Origin: Sediminibacterium sp.
Lineage (GTDB): Bacteria > Bacteroidota > Bacteroidia > Chitinophagales > Chitinophagaceae
NCBI GenBank assembly: GCA_030726065.1
Contig: JANREK010000002.1
Span: 1-47,929, forward strand
Length of the DNA: 47,929 bases
Direction of reading: 5' to 3'
The notes beneath the pieces are model-generated. The model saw only the letters and a program-made list of their open reading frames with translations, was not told the DNA's origin and did not search any database. Position 1 is the first letter of the stretch; every line of letters starts with the position of its first letter. The position numbers were made by a program, and so were the translations under genes. Positions 8,661 to 21,000 of this stretch are shown piece after piece.

Positions 8661-9686
8661 ATGCTTAAAGTGGGCGTGTTTGGTGTGGGGCATTTGGGTA
8701 AGTATCACCTAAATAATTGGAAGGAAATTCCCGAAGTAGAACTGATTGGCTTTTTCGACCCTAGTAATGAACATGCACATGAGGTTGAAAAAACCTATGG
8801 TCTTAAAAGATTCATGGATGAAGAAGCGCTTATTGCAGCCTGCGATATCATTGATGTAGTCACTCCTACCCATTTGCATTTCCCGGTTTGTGAAATGGCA
8901 ATTAAAATGGGCAAGAATGTGTTTGTTGAAAAGCCAATGGCCAATACGATTGAAGAAGGCAAAACAATCGTAAACATGGTGAACGAAGCCAATGTAAAAT
9001 TACAAGTGGGTCATGTTGAAAGATTTAATCCTGCATTTACTGCTTTAAAAGATTTGAACTTAAACCCACTTTTTATTGAAGTACACCGATTAGCACAATT
9101 TAATCCAAGAGGTACTGAGGTAAGTGTGATATTGGATTTAATGATTCACGATATTGATATTATTTTAAGCATTGTTAAAAGTGATGTAAAAAGTATTTCA
9201 GCAAGTGGCGTTGCTGTATTAACCGACACCCCTGATATTGCCAACGTGCGTATTGAATTTAACAATGGCTGTGTGGCTAATTTAACGAGCAGCAGAATTA
9301 GCATGAAAAAAATGCGCAAAATTAGATTGTTCCAAAAAGATGCTTATATCGGTATTGACTTTTTAGAAAAAAATACAGAAATCATTAAGTTGCAACAACC
9401 AGATGAAGCTGTAGCTTTCTCCTTTGATATTGAAACCCACCAAGGCACTAAAACTATATCCATCAACAACCCGGTAATTGAACAAGGCAATGCGATTAAA
9501 GCGGAGCTGAGTAGTTTTGTTCATGCAATTTTAAATGATGAAATACCTGTGGTGAGTGAAATTGATGGCTACTTGGCCATGGAAGTGGCACATCAAATTT
9601 TAGAAAAAATTGGTAAAAGCACTTCTAATATCAGTGAAAATTGGTCACCCGATTTAGCGCCAAGAGAGGATTTAGAATCAGAATAA
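8661..9686 (+). CDS. Gfo/Idh/MocA family NAD(P)-dependent oxidoreductase
   Basis: 341 residues. The Rossmann fold opens with VGVFGVGHLGKYH (G5, G8, G10, G13). The family EKP motif with the catalytic/nicotinamide-contacting lysine is at E90-K91-P92 (VFVEKPMAN). The C-terminal alpha/beta substrate domain contains LMIHDIDIIL with the conserved His/Asp. Cytoplasmic, with no signal peptide. Members oxidise sugar hydroxyls, and some act on UDP-GlcNAc for lipid A or surface sugars (GnnA/WlbA-like). The nearby rfaE1 is consistent with envelope sugar synthesis but does not prove it. It converges with ispD; the 41-bp gap shows no clear terminator. Confidence 0.85.
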   Translation: MLKVGVFGVGHLGKYHLNNWKEIPEVELIGFFDPSNEHAHEVEKTYGLKRFMDEEALIAACDIIDVVTPTHLHFPVCEMAIKMGKNVFVEKPMANTIEEGKTIVNMVNEANVKLQVGHVERFNPAFTALKDLNLNPLFIEVHRLAQFNPRGTEVSVILDLMIHDIDIILSIVKSDVKSISASGVAVLTDTPDIANVRIEFNNGCVANLTSSRISMKKMRKIRLFQKDAYIGIDFLEKNTEIIKLQQPDEAVAFSFDIETHQGTKTISINNPVIEQGNAIKAELSSFVHAILNDEIPVVSEIDGYLAMEVAHQILEKIGKSTSNISENWSPDLAPREDLESE

Positions 9687-9727
9687 TCCCAAGGAAATGT
9701 TCGCAATAATTATAAGGAATATAGCAA

Positions 9728-10405
9728 CTACCCTAGTCGCTTGGTTAGCACATAGGTCGCAATGGCTAAGTCCAAGGGTCTTGTAATTTTGATGTTTTCA
9801 AACTCCCCATCTACTAGAAACAAGGGTTGCCCACTGGCTTCAACCACATTTGCTTCGTCTGTAAAATTGGGTTGATATACTTGATCAAAAGCGGCTAATA
9901 TAATTTCAGATTGAAAAGTTTGCGGCGTTTGTATCAGCATTACTTTTTCACGGTCAAACAAATGATGTTTTTCGTTTTCCATGATACGAACGGTGTCTGT
10001 TGAACTTACAGCGGGTATGGCAGAACCATTTTCAACTGCTTGTTGATAACATCTTTGCACTAGTGCTGGCGTTAACAAGCACCTAACTGCATCATGCACA
10101 AATACAATTGATTTTTCTTTGACTGCAGTTAATCCGTTTTTCACCGATTGAAAACGGGTTTCACCACCAGCGATAAATTGAATGGGATTTTTGGTTCTAT
10201 TCTTTAATAGCTTTTTTCCTTCTTCAATATAACCTTCTGGTAATACCACCACTAAGCTGATATCATCAAATGCATTTACAAATTGATCAATGGTATGTAG
10301 TAATATGGACTTCCCTTCAATTTCTAAAAATTGCTTAGGCACCACCGATCCCATTCGCTGACCTGTGCCACCAGCTACTATTATGGCAATTTTATTAGAA
10401 TACAT
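9728..10405 (-). CDS. ispD: 2-C-methyl-D-erythritol 4-phosphate cytidylyltransferase IspD
   Basis: About 225 residues from the ATG at 10403-10405. The frame extends six codons upstream only to a TTG, which I do not use. IspD joins CTP and MEP to CDP-ME in the MEP isoprenoid pathway. Seen: the nucleotide-binding IIVAGGTGQRMGSVVPKQFL motif with the Arg and Lys of the glycine-rich loop, VHDAVRC in the middle, and QTPQTFQ plus TDEANVVEASG toward the C-terminus, all typical of IspD. Length is normal. It lies 26 bp downstream of rfaE1 on the same strand and is probably cotranscribed with it. Confidence 0.93.
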   Translation of the reverse strand: MYSNKIAIIVAGGTGQRMGSVVPKQFLEIEGKSILLHTIDQFVNAFDDISLVVVLPEGYIEEGKKLLKNRTKNPIQFIAGGETRFQSVKNGLTAVKEKSIVFVHDAVRCLLTPALVQRCYQQAVENGSAIPAVSSTDTVRIMENEKHHLFDREKVMLIQTPQTFQSEIILAAFDQVYQPNFTDEANVVEASGQPLFLVDGEFENIKITRPLDLAIATYVLTKRLG

Positions 10406-10431
10406 GATTGATACTTGTTTCAAATTATTTC

Positions 10432-11433
10432 CTATTTGGTTAACAACTTTACAACTTCCGCTGCTAAATCTTTTTTATTAATAGGGGCAGTTCCTACTAA
10501 CTCACAAACCATTCCGCCTGCAATATTGGAAATTTCTGCCGCTAATAACATATTTTTTGAACTCGCATACACCAATGAAGCTAATGCAATAACTGTATCC
10601 CCTGCGCCACTCACATCTGATATATTACGAATATGGGTAGGGATTAATTTTTGTTCCTTTCCATCTGAAAAATATACCCCATGTTCTGATAAAGTAATAA
10701 ATGAAATTGCATTATGCAAATTTGTATTTAATGCAGTATGCACTTTATTCATATTTTGAACCGTGATATCACCAATCGTTATTTTTAAGCCTTCTTTTAC
10801 TTCCTTTAAATTTGGTTTAAATAAAGTGCAATTTTTATAGGCTAAAAAGTTTTTTTGTTTTGGGTCAACGGCTGTTGGAATCCCTTTTGCATTAGAATAA
10901 TCAATCACCGACGTGATGATATTAGGCGTCAACACCCCCTTATTATAATCTTCTAAAATGATTAAGGAAGGTTTTTCCGTATCTACGTATTTATAAAATC
11001 CAGCTAATAAAGCGGCTTCTTGTTCTGCGGTGATATCACTGGTATGCTCATGATCCAATCGCATCATTTGCTGATTACGGCCCATGATGCGCACTTTATT
11101 AGTGGTAACGCGTGTTGCACTTTCGTGTATATATGCAGTATTGATTCCTTCCTTATTTAACAAGCTGGATAATTCAATGCCTTCAGCATCCTTCCCAATG
11201 ACTGAAAATAAGGTAGTTGGTGCGCCTAAGGCCCTAAGGTTTAAAGCGACGTTTGCGGCGCCTCCTACACGGGTTTCCTTGCGTTGCAAGGAAACAATAG
11301 GCACGGGCGCTTCAGGCGAAATACGATCCACAACTCCCCACCAATAGGTATCCAACATAATATCGCCTACTACCCCAATTTTTGTTGTGGTAAAGGAGGT
11401 TAACAAACTATCAATATCATTAACACTGATCAT
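10432..11433 (-). CDS. rfaE1: D-glycero-beta-D-manno-heptose-7-phosphate kinase (RfaE domain I)
   Basis: A 333-residue PfkB-family sugar kinase equal to the N-terminal domain of E. coli HldE. Diagnostic segments are GDIMLDTYWWGVVDRISPEA and ETRVGGAANVALNL near the N-terminus (substrate binding) and DVSGAGDTVIA (~274-285) with the catalytic Asp and anion hole. It phosphorylates heptose 7-phosphate at C1 on the way to ADP-heptose for the LPS core. The adenylyltransferase half of HldE is absent here, so it must be a separate gene elsewhere, as is common in this phylum. It follows the amino-acid permease with a 4-bp gap and precedes ispD. Confidence 0.9.
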   Translation of the reverse strand: MISVNDIDSLLTSFTTTKIGVVGDIMLDTYWWGVVDRISPEAPVPIVSLQRKETRVGGAANVALNLRALGAPTTLFSVIGKDAEGIELSSLLNKEGINTAYIHESATRVTTNKVRIMGRNQQMMRLDHEHTSDITAEQEAALLAGFYKYVDTEKPSLIILEDYNKGVLTPNIITSVIDYSNAKGIPTAVDPKQKNFLAYKNCTLFKPNLKEVKEGLKITIGDITVQNMNKVHTALNTNLHNAISFITLSEHGVYFSDGKEQKLIPTHIRNISDVSGAGDTVIALASLVYASSKNMLLAAEISNIAGGMVCELVGTAPINKKDLAAEVVKLLTK

Positions 11434-11437
11434 ACAA

Positions 11438-12874
11438 CTATGCCTTTTTTTTATTGCTTAAAGCCATATAATACAAAGGTAACCCCAAAAGCGTAATGCC
11501 CAAACCCCATAAGGAATACTTAGGCTGTGCATATACCAATCCTATACAAAATACACTTGCCATCACAATATAAATAATTGGTAAAACAGGATAGCCGATG
11601 GCTTTATAAGGCCTAGGTAAATTGGGCTTCATTTTCCTTAAAATAAATACACCTACAATAGTAAGGATATAAAATAGTACCCCTACAAATGAAACCATAG
11701 TTAACAAATCGCCATACTTGCCACTTAAACACAAAATAGATGCCACCAATGCCTGTATCCATAAACCATAAGCAGGAACTTCATTTTTATTTAACTCCCC
11801 TGTTTTCTTAAAAAACAAGCCATCCTTAGCCATCGTATAATATACCCTTGACCCTGTTAATATTAATCCATTATTACAACCAAAAGTAGATATCATAATC
11901 ATCACTGCAATTACGATGGTGCCAATATTACCCATCACCTTATTCGCAGCTGCAATAGCAACGCGATCATTCTCCGCAAAAGCAATTTCATTTAATGGTA
12001 GTACATGTAAGTACATTAGATTAGTACTAATATAAATAAGCGTTACAATCGAGGTTCCTAAAAACAAACTCAATCCAATATTACGTTGTGGGTTTTTAAT
12101 TTCCCCTGCTATAAATGTTACGGTGTTCCATGAATCACTACTAAAAATTGATCCCACCATCGCAGCTGACATCAATCCAATTAAAGCAGTGCCACCCACG
12201 GGTAACCAACTATTCGTAACTGCACCATCCAATGCAGTGGTCACCACATTAGTTTGTGCACTAAAAGTATTCATCCAGTTTTCATTCCAATAACTGTGCT
12301 CTGTAAACAAAAAACCTACAAGCACTAATCCAAATAAGGAAATGAGTTTGGTGAATGTAAATGTATTTTGAATTATTTTCCCTTCCTTCACTCCTCTTGT
12401 ATTGGTATAAGTCAAAAATATAATCAAACAAATAGCTAATACTTGCGCAGCAGAAATTTTAATAAATCCCAAATCAGCGATAATATTACTTTCTCCTACG
12501 CTTGGTATTAAATAAGCCGTAAACTTACTAAAAGCAACTGCTACGGCAGCAATCGTTGCGGTTTGTATCACCGAGAAAAAGCTCCAACCATATAAAAATC
12601 CTACGAGTGGATTATAAGCTTTTTGCAAGTATACATATTGCCCTCCCGCTTTTGGATACATCGCACTTAACTCACCATAACTTAACGCTGCGGTGATGGT
12701 CATAAAACCAGTCAACAACCAAGCCACGATCAACCATCCGGCTGATCCTACATTTCGGGTGATATCCGCACTTACAATAAAAATACCAGACCCAATCATA
12801 CTACCCGCCACAATCATGGTCGCATCTAATGCGCCTAATCTTGGTTTAAATTCAGAAGTTTCTGTTGTTGACAT
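11438..12874 (-). CDS. APC superfamily amino acid permease
   Basis: 478 residues with about 12 predicted hydrophobic segments. The first helix carries the APC substrate-binding loop GSMIGSGIFIVSADI (~21-35), and MYPKAGGQYVYLQKAYNP (~71-88) follows the second. This arrangement places it in the LAT/AdiC-like group of the amino acid-polyamine-organocation family, so it most likely moves an amino acid across the inner membrane. The substrate and the choice of exchange or symport cannot be told. The stop codon is 4 bp from the rfaE1 start, so both are likely translated from one mRNA. A terminator upstream (12901-12928) separates it from the ompH-like gene. Confidence 0.88.
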   Translation of the reverse strand: MSTTETSEFKPRLGALDATMIVAGSMIGSGIFIVSADITRNVGSAGWLIVAWLLTGFMTITAALSYGELSAMYPKAGGQYVYLQKAYNPLVGFLYGWSFFSVIQTATIAAVAVAFSKFTAYLIPSVGESNIIADLGFIKISAAQVLAICLIIFLTYTNTRGVKEGKIIQNTFTFTKLISLFGLVLVGFLFTEHSYWNENWMNTFSAQTNVVTTALDGAVTNSWLPVGGTALIGLMSAAMVGSIFSSDSWNTVTFIAGEIKNPQRNIGLSLFLGTSIVTLIYISTNLMYLHVLPLNEIAFAENDRVAIAAANKVMGNIGTIVIAVMIMISTFGCNNGLILTGSRVYYTMAKDGLFFKKTGELNKNEVPAYGLWIQALVASILCLSGKYGDLLTMVSFVGVLFYILTIVGVFILRKMKPNLPRPYKAIGYPVLPIIYIVMASVFCIGLVYAQPKYSLWGLGITLLGLPLYYMALSNKKKA

Positions 12875-12900
12875 ATTATTTGATTGTGTATGTAATTAAA

Positions 12901-12928
12901 AATCCTTCCCGTTGATTTGGGAAGGATT
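12901..12928 (-). terminator. Intrinsic terminator after the ompH-like gene
   Basis: Perfect 10-bp stem AATCCTTCCC / GGGAAGGATT with an 8-nt loop, followed on the minus strand by TTTTT. It lies 9 bp past the stop at 12937 and just upstream of the permease start. Confidence 0.8.
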
Positions 12929-12936
12929 TATTTAAA

Positions 12937-13512
12937 TTATTTATTTGATTTATGTTCCGAATTTAGCCCCTTAATAATATCCGAACTGATATCATACGCC
13001 GTATCCTTATAATACATCAAATCAGGATTACTTGAAAATATATAAGCAAAATCCTTATTCTTATTATATTTTTCTAAAAATTGCTCGATTCTTTTTTTAA
13101 CCTCTTGTAATCTTTTAAAACTTTCCTCTTGTAACTCTTGAGATAATTGTTGTTCCTTATTGGAGTAATTTTTTTCAAGCTGTGCTAACTCTTGTTGACT
13201 ATTAGCCACTTCTGCTTGCGATAAGTAACGACCATTTTTTTGTAGCTCCTGGTATTTAGCTGTAAAAGCATTTTTCAAACCTGCTAACTGCTTTGTATTT
13301 TCCATGTCCTTCACTTGTAACGCTGATTTTACTTCCTGAAAAAAGGCATAACTATTTTGAATAGAATCAATTTCAAAATAAGCCACTTTCGTTCCAGCAC
13401 CATTTAATGCTGTTGACTTAATTGGAATATTAGCACTATTAAAATGCAATACATATAATACAATAACAGCGATTGCTAATACCCCATTGACTACCCAGTT
13501 GATTGACTTCAT
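12937..13512 (-). CDS. OmpH/Skp family periplasmic chaperone-like protein
   Basis: 191 residues. An uncleaved or poorly cleaved N-terminal hydrophobic helix (VLAIAVIVLYVLHF) is followed by the OmpH/Skp opening strand VAYFEIDSI, a long charged coiled-coil (~65-150, rich in K, E, Q) and a C-terminal strand (FAYIFSSNPDLMYYKDTAYDIS). This matches Skp/OmpH, the periplasmic holdase trimer that guides outer membrane proteins to BAM. Residual N-terminal anchoring is common in Bacteroidota homologues. It is flanked by terminators on both sides, so it is probably monocistronic. Confidence 0.82.
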   Translation of the reverse strand: MKSINWVVNGVLAIAVIVLYVLHFNSANIPIKSTALNGAGTKVAYFEIDSIQNSYAFFQEVKSALQVKDMENTKQLAGLKNAFTAKYQELQKNGRYLSQAEVANSQQELAQLEKNYSNKEQQLSQELQEESFKRLQEVKKRIEQFLEKYNKNKDFAYIFSSNPDLMYYKDTAYDISSDIIKGLNSEHKSNK

Positions 13513-13597
13513 TATTCAATTTGTTTAATGTAATATACGGCAATTAACAATTGCCCTACCCTATAAAAATAAGGAAAAACGGAGGGATAAAAAATAA

Positions 13598-13633
13598 AAA
13601 AAGGTGGGAAATATCGCTACTTCCTACCTTTTT
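13598..13633 (-). terminator. Terminator at the end of the rpoBC transcript
   Basis: Stem AAAAAGGTGGGAA (13598-13610) with TTCCTACCTTTTT (13621-13633), one G-T wobble and a 10-nt loop. It lies 21 bp past the rpoC stop with A-rich sequence beyond it, giving T-rich RNA ends on the minus strand. Confidence 0.75.
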
Positions 13634-13653
13634 ACAAAAATCTATACTAAATG

Positions 13654-16600
13654 TTATTCCTCTTCATCAAAGCTAATCGCTTCACGTGCAGTGGCTAATA
13701 CTTCATACTCTTCCTTGCTACCTACGATCAATTTCTCGAATTCTTTTTGACCAGTACCTGCAGGGATTAGATGACCTGTAATAACGTTTTCTTTTAAGCC
13801 TGACATCAAGTCCACTTTACCTTGTATTGCCGCTTGGCTTAATACCTTGGTCGTTTCTTGGAATGATGCAGCAGAAATCCAGCTTTGAACACCTAAAGAT
13901 GCTTTTGTAATACCTAATAATACTGGACGCGCTGTTGCAGGTTTTGCATCACGCACTTCTACTACTTTTTTATCTGCACGACGTAAAATTGAATTTTCTT
14001 CTCTCAATTCACGTAAAGTAACTATTTGACCCGCTTTTAATGTTGCGCTATCGCCTGATTCAGTAACTACTTTCTTATCGTAGATACGATCGTTTTCTTG
14101 AATAAAGTCATAACGATCTTCTAAGTCCTCCTCTAAGAATTTAGTATCACCAGCATCAACGATTTCTACTTTCTTCATCATTTGACGAACAATAACTTCA
14201 ATATGCTTATCATTAAGTTTCACCCCTTGTAAACGATAAACCTCTTGAATTTCATTCACCACATATTCTTGTACTGCAAATGGACCTCTGATTGCTAAAA
14301 TATCAGCAGGTGCAATTTGACCATCAGATAATGGAGAACCAGCTTTTACGAAATCGCTGTCTTGTACTAAAATTTGACGCGTTAATGGTACTAAATATTT
14401 CTTAACCATGCCATCTTTAGATTCAACAACAATTTCTCTATTACCACGCTTGATATTACCAAATGCAACAATACCATCAATCTCACACACAATCGCAGGG
14501 TTACCTGGATTACGCGCTTCAAATAATTCAGTTACACGAGGTAAACCTCCAGTAATATCTTTTAATTTTCCTAATACTCTCGGAATTTTAACTAGTACAT
14601 GTCCGGCTTTAACTTCAATTCCCTCTTCGATAATGATGTGAGAACCTACTGGTAAGTTGTACATTTTATTATCCTTCACACCTTCTAATATGATGGTTGG
14701 AATTCTTGTTTTATCCTTAGATTCAATAACCACTTTTTCACGGTGACCTGTTTGCTCATCCGCTTCATCGCGATACGTAAATCCTTCCGTGATATTCTCA
14801 AATTTAATTTTACCATTTTGTTCAGCAACAACCACATTGTTAAATGGATCCCATGTACAAATCACATCTCCTTTTTTAACTTGTGCGCCATCTTTAACAG
14901 CTAAAAAAGCACCATAAGGAACGTTATTTGTAATCATCAAACGATCGTTCTTAACATCCATGATTCTTACCTCACCGGTACGACCAATAACCACTTTAAC
15001 TTTGTTGCCCTCGTTGTTAATAGTGTCTACTGTTCTTAAACCATCAAATTGAATAGTACCATCAAACTTAGCGTTTAATGCAGATTCAACAGAAGATGAT
15101 CCCGCAACTCCACCCACGTGGAAAGTACGTAATGTTAACTGTGTACCAGGCTCTCCAATTGATTGTGCAGCAATAATACCCACTGCATCTCCTCTTTGTG
15201 TAACATAACCAGTAGCTAAGTTTCTACCATAACAGCTAACACATACACCACGCTTGCTTTCGCAAGTTAATACCGAACGGATTTCAACTGATTCAATACC
15301 AGCATCTTCGATAGCACGTGCAACATCAATCATAATTTCTTCACCAGCACCCACCATTAATTCATTAGTGAATGGGTTGAATACATCATGTAATGAAGTA
15401 CGACCTTCAAGTCTGTCTGCCAATGGTTCAATGACATCCTCATTATCTTTTAATGCACTCGTTGCAATTCCACGCAATGTGCCACAATCTTCTTCTGAAA
15501 TAACCACATCTTGAGATACATCCACCAAACGACGTGTTAAGTAACCAGCATCCGCTGTTTTCAATGCAGTATCGGCCAAACCTTTACGTGCTCCGTGCGT
15601 TGAGATGAAATAATCCAATACGTTCAATCCACCTTTAAAGTTAGATAAGATTGGGTTTTCAATAACCTCAGATCCTGAGCTACCACTCTTACGAGGTTTC
15701 GCCATCAATCCACGAATACCTACTAACTGCTTCACCTGTGTTTTACTACCTCTCGCACCTGAATCCAACATCATGTAAACAGAGTTGAATCCTTGTTTGT
15801 CGATCGCCATTTCACGAATTAATGTTTCAGTGATACGCGTATCCACACGGCTCCAGATATCAATAACTTGGTTATAACGCTCGTTGTTGGTAATTAAACC
15901 CATGTTATAGTTTTCCCAAACTTCTTCTACTTCAATTTTAGCCCCATCCAATAATGATTGTCTTGTTAAAGGAACAACTAAGTCGTTCACGTTAAAGGAC
16001 AAACCACCGCGGAAGGCCATTTGAAATCCTAATGTTTTAATATCATCCAAGAATTTAGCGGTCGTAGGAACATCCGTGATTTTAATAATGTCACCGATAA
16101 TTTCTCTTAAACTTTTCTTAGTTAATAATTGATTTACAAATCCTACTGCTTTTGGTGCGTGTTGATTAAACATGACACGACCTACTGTAGTTTCAATTAA
16201 TTTATTCACCAATACCCCGTTTTCACGTATGTTGGTTTTTACTTTAATATTTGCATGTAAATCAACTTTGTTTTCATTATATGCAATGATCACCTCGTCT
16301 AAATTATAGAACGCTTTACCTTGACCTTTGATGGTTTCAGTTTCGTTGCTAATTTTTCCTTTAGTGATATAATACAATCCCAATACCATGTCCTGAGAAG
16401 GAAGGGTGATTGGTGTACCATTTTGCGGGTTCAAGATGTTATGCGAAGACAACATCAATAATTGCGTTTCTAATATAGATGCATGGCTTAAAGGTACATG
16501 CACCGCCATTTGGTCACCATCGAAATCGGCGTTGAACGCTGAGGTAACTAATGGGTGTAATTGAATGGCTTTACCTTCCACCAATTTAGGTTGGAAAGCT

Positions 16601-17940
16601 TGGATGGATAAACGGTGCAATGTTGGGGCACGGTTTAACATCACAGGATGTCCTTTCAATATATTTTCTAAGATATCCCAAATGAGGGCTTCTTTTTTAT
16701 CTACTAATTTCTTAGCGGACTTCACCGTTTTAACGATACCTCTTTCAATTAATTTACGAATAATAAATGGCTTAAATAATTCAGCAGCCATATCCTTTGG
16801 TAATCCACACTCATGCATTTTTAAATCTGGTCCTACCACGATTACAGAACGACCAGAATAATCCACACGCTTACCTAATAAGTTTTGACGGAAACGACCT
16901 TGCTTACCTTTTAATACATCAGATAATGATTTTAACGCACGACCACCTTCTGCTTTAACGGCATTAGATTTACGAGAGTTATCGAATAATGAATCGATCG
17001 CCTCTTGTAACATACGTTTTTCATTACGTAAGATAACTTCAGGTGCTTTAATTTCTAACAAACGCTTTAAACGGTTGTTACGAATAATAACACGACGATA
17101 TAAGTCATTCAAATCAGAACTTGCAAAACGGCCGCCATCCAATGGCACTAGTGGACGTAATTCAGATGGAATAACTGGAATATATTTCATCACCATCCAC
17201 TCTGGTTGGTTCGTGATATGTGTTTTTGCTTCACGGAATGATTCAACCACACTCAAACGCTTTAAAGCATCTGCTTTTCTTTGTTGAGATGTTTCGTTCG
17301 CAGCTGCATTACGCAAAGAGAAACTTAATTCATCTAAGTCTAATAAACCTAATAAATCATGGACTGCATCCGCACCCATTTTTGCAACGAACTTTTGAGG
17401 ATCTTCATCAGGTAAGTATTGATTTTCCTTTGGTAAAGTATCTAATAAATCAAGATACTCTTCCTCATTTAATAAATCAGCCACTTTTAAATTATCCTTA
17501 ATACCTGGTTGAATAACTACATAACGCTCATAATAAATGATGGTTTCTAATTTCTTAGAACTCATTCCTAATAAGTATCCAATTTTATTTGGCAAACTTT
17601 TAAAATACCAGATGTGCACGACAGGTACCACTAATTTAATGTGACCCATACGCTCACGACGCACTTTTTTCTCGGTTACTTCAACACCACAACGATCACA
17701 AACAATACCCTTATAACGGATACGCTTATATTTTCCACAAGCACACTCATAATCCTTTACTGGACCAAAGATACGCTCACAGAAAAGACCATCTCTTTCT
17801 GGTTTGTAAGTACGATAATTAATGGTTTCAGGTTTTATAACTTCACCAAAGCTTCTTTCTAAGATACTGTCTGGAGATGCCAAACTAATGGTGATCTGTG
17901 AAAAAGCAGGACGTTGTCTATTCTCTTTTTTGAATGCCAT
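13654..17940 (-). CDS. rpoC: DNA-directed RNA polymerase subunit beta'
   Basis: 1428 residues, the usual Bacteroidota length. The N-terminal zinc finger is C-x-C-x(n)-C-x-x-C (ECACGKYKR ... [10 protein letters not shown], ~67-90). The catalytic Mg-binding loop [12 protein letters not shown] is at ~470. The second zinc site is [16 protein letters not shown] (~900), followed by the trigger-loop region [21 protein letters not shown] in which QLTLRTFH is conserved. It forms the active site of core RNA polymerase with RpoB. It lies 99 bp downstream of rpoB in the same direction, and a terminator follows. A GC-richer and more regular codon use than flanking accessory genes fits high expression. Confidence 0.99.
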   Translation of the reverse strand: MAFKKENRQRPAFSQITISLASPDSILERSFGEVIKPETINYRTYKPERDGLFCERIFGPVKDYECACGKYKRIRYKGIVCDRCGVEVTEKKVRRERMGHIKLVVPVVHIWYFKSLPNKIGYLLGMSSKKLETIIYYERYVVIQPGIKDNLKVADLLNEEEYLDLLDTLPKENQYLPDEDPQKFVAKMGADAVHDLLGLLDLDELSFSLRNAAANETSQQRKADALKRLSVVESFREAKTHITNQPEWMVMKYIPVIPSELRPLVPLDGGRFASSDLNDLYRRVIIRNNRLKRLLEIKAPEVILRNEKRMLQEAIDSLFDNSRKSNAVKAEGGRALKSLSDVLKGKQGRFRQNLLGKRVDYSGRSVIVVGPDLKMHECGLPKDMAAELFKPFIIRKLIERGIVKTVKSAKKLVDKKEALIWDILENILKGHPVMLNRAPTLHRLSIQAFQPKLVEGKAIQLHPLVTSAFNADFDGDQMAVHVPLSHASILETQLLMLSSHNILNPQNGTPITLPSQDMVLGLYYITKGKISNETETIKGQGKAFYNLDEVIIAYNENKVDLHANIKVKTNIRENGVLVNKLIETTVGRVMFNQHAPKAVGFVNQLLTKKSLREIIGDIIKITDVPTTAKFLDDIKTLGFQMAFRGGLSFNVNDLVVPLTRQSLLDGAKIEVEEVWENYNMGLITNNERYNQVIDIWSRVDTRITETLIREMAIDKQGFNSVYMMLDSGARGSKTQVKQLVGIRGLMAKPRKSGSSGSEVIENPILSNFKGGLNVLDYFISTHGARKGLADTALKTADAGYLTRRLVDVSQDVVISEEDCGTLRGIATSALKDNEDVIEPLADRLEGRTSLHDVFNPFTNELMVGAGEEIMIDVARAIEDAGIESVEIRSVLTCESKRGVCVSCYGRNLATGYVTQRGDAVGIIAAQSIGEPGTQLTLRTFHVGGVAGSSSVESALNAKFDGTIQFDGLRTVDTINNEGNKVKVVIGRTGEVRIMDVKNDRLMITNNVPYGAFLAVKDGAQVKKGDVICTWDPFNNVVVAEQNGKIKFENITEGFTYRDEADEQTGHREKVVIESKDKTRIPTIILEGVKDNKMYNLPVGSHIIIEEGIEVKAGHVLVKIPRVLGKLKDITGGLPRVTELFEARNPGNPAIVCEIDGIVAFGNIKRGNREIVVESKDGMVKKYLVPLTRQILVQDSDFVKAGSPLSDGQIAPADILAIRGPFAVQEYVVNEIQEVYRLQGVKLNDKHIEVIVRQMMKKVEIVDAGDTKFLEEDLEDRYDFIQENDRIYDKKVVTESGDSATLKAGQIVTLRELREENSILRRADKKVVEVRDAKPATARPVLLGITKASLGVQSWISAASFQETTKVLSQAAIQGKVDLMSGLKENVITGHLIPAGTGQKEFEKLIVGSKEEYEVLATAREAISFDEEE

Positions 17941-18039
17941 ATTTTTTATTCATTTAGTCCCGGTTTTTATCCCGGTACATTTTTAAGAATGTGGTGTTAA
18001 TCGATTGAATTTTTATTTTACTAAATATTCAATTGGGTA

Positions 18040-21000
18040 TTAATCAAATTTTAAATCTAATCCTAATCCTCTCAACTCATGTACTAATACATTGAATGAT
18101 TCAGGAATACCCGCTTTAGGGATATTTTCTCCTTTAACAATCGCTTCATATGTTTTGGCACGGCCAATGATATCATCAGATTTAAGTGTCAACAATTCCT
18201 GTAAGATGTTCGCTGCACCATATGCTTCCAATGCCCAAACCTCCATCTCTCCGAAACGTTGTCCACCAAACTGCGCTTTACCACCTAACGGCTGTTGTGT
18301 GATTAAGCTGTATGGTCCGATACTACGCGCATGCATTTTATCATCCACCATGTGGTGTAACTTAATCATATAGATAATACCTACTGATGTTTTTTGGTGG
18401 AAACGATCTCCCGTTTCTCCATCATATAAATAAGTATGCCCGTTATGAGGAATATTTGCTTTAACACATAGGTCTTCAATTTCAGTAGTGCTCGCGCCAT
18501 CAAAAATCGGTGTTGCAAATTTTACGCCTAATTTTTTACCAGTCCAGCCTAAAATGGTTTCATAGATTTGACCTAAGTTCATACGAGAAGGTACCCCTAA
18601 TGGATTCAATACAATATCCACTGGTGTTCCATCTTCCATGAATGGCATATCCTCATGACGCACAATCTTAGCAACAATACCTTTGTTACCATGACGGCCC
18701 GCCATTTTATCACCCACTTTTAATTTACGCTTAACAGCTAAATAAACTTTAGCTAATTTCAACACCCCTGCTGGTAATTCATCACCAATAGAAATGTTGA
18801 ACTTCTCACGCTTGTAACGACCTAATTCTTCATTATATTTAATGCTATAATTATGCAATAAAGTGTTTACTAAATCATCTACTTTTTTATCGCCCGTCCA
18901 TCCTAATGGATTTACGTTTTGATAATCAATAGGTGCTAAATTTTTAGGATTGAACTTGCTTCCTTTTGGAATTAATGTTTCACCAAAGTTGTTAACCACA
19001 CCAGGCGTAACTTGATCCTTCAATAAAGTTTGTAATTTTTCAACTAACAATTCCTTTAAAGAAATATCATTTTGCTCGTGTACTTTTTCAACTTTATCTA
19101 ACAATGCTTTTTCAAACACTTTACCACTCTTATCTTTTTTAGCGCGTTGGAATAATTTTTTATCAATCACCACACCCTCAGTTCCATTAGGTGCTTTTAA
19201 AGAAGCATCTTTTGCATCACCTGCTTTGTCACCAAAGATGGCACGCAAAAGTTTTTCTTCTGGTGTAGGATCTGATTCACCTTTAGGTGTAATCTTACCA
19301 ATTAAAATATCACCTTCTTTAATCGTAGCACCAATTCTGATGATACCATGCTCATCTAAATCTTTAGTAGCTTCTTCAGAAACGTTAGGGATATCTGGTG
19401 TTAATTCTTCTTCCCCTAATTTAGTATCGCGTACTTCTAATTCATATTCATCGATGTGAACAGAAGTAAATAAATCTTCGCGAACAACTTTTTCACTAAT
19501 TACAATCGCATCCTCAAAGTTGTAACCTTTCCATGGCATGAACGCCACTTGTAAGTTACGACCCAATGCAACTTCACCATCTTTAGTCGCATAACCTTCC
19601 GTTAAGAAATCACCTTTTTTCACCTTTTGTCCTTTTTTAACAGCAGGACGCAAATTGATACAAGTAGATTGGTTGGTTTTGATGAACTTAGTTAATTTAT
19701 AAATAATTAAGTCCTCATTAAAGCTAACTAAACGATCCATTTCATTTCTGCTGTAACGAACATGAATTTCATTCGCATCCACAAATTCAATGACGCCATC
19801 GCCATCAGAATGTAATTGAATACGCGCATCACGTGCCGCCTTCCCTTCCAAACCAGTTCCAACAATTGGAACTTCTGGACGAATTAACGGTACCGCTTGA
19901 CGTTGCATGTTTGATCCCATCAACGCACGGTTCGCATCATCATGCTCTAAGAAAGGAATTAAAGATGCACTCAAACCAACAATCTGATTTGGCGCCACAT
20001 CCATAAATTCAACTTCTTCCTTATCTAATATTGGAAAATCACCTGTATCACGAGATACAACTTTGTCTTCAGCAAACTCACCCTTCTCAGTTAGGTTTGT
20101 ATTAGACTGCGCGATTTTTTTATTTTCTTCTTCCTCAGCACTTAAGTAACTCAAGTTCTTCATGTTCACTTTACCATTTTCAACTTTACGGTAAGGTGTT
20201 TGAATGAAGCCCATGTCATTGATTTTTGCGTGTACACACAAAGTAGAAATCAAACCAATGTTGGGTCCTTCTGGAGTTTCAATCGTACATAAACGACCGT
20301 AGTGAGAATAGTGAACGTCACGAACCTCGAAACCTGCACGCTCACGACTTAAACCACCGGGTCCTAATGCGGAGATACGACGCTTATGCGTGATCTCACT
20401 TAATGGATTTGTTTGGTCTAAGAATTGTGATAACTGTGAAGTACCGAAGAACGAATTAATAACAGAAGATAAAGTACGTGCATTGATCAAATCAACTGGT
20501 GTAAATACCTCATTGTCACGAACGTTCATACGCTCACGAATAGTACGCGCCATACGCGCTAAACCTACTCCGAACTGCGCATACAATTGCTCACCAACTG
20601 TACGAACACGACGATTACTTAAATGATCAATATCGTCCACCTCTGCTTTACCATTGGTTAAACGAACTAAATATTTAACAATCTCGATAATATCGTTTTT
20701 AGTTAATACCTTTTTTTGGAAACCTAAATCGCGGCCTAATTTTTTATTGATTTTGTAACGACCTACTTCTCCTAAATCATAACGCTTATCAGAGAAGAAT
20801 AATTTATCAATAATACCACGTGCTGTTTCATTATCTGGAGCATCCGCACCTCTTAATTGACGGTAAATATGTTGTACCGCTTCCAACTCAGAGTTTGAGG
20901 TATCCTTATTCAATGTGTTGTAGATGATTGCATAATCACCACCCACATCTTCTTTTTGAATGAAAACGCTTTTTGCGCCCATTTCAACAATTAGATTTAC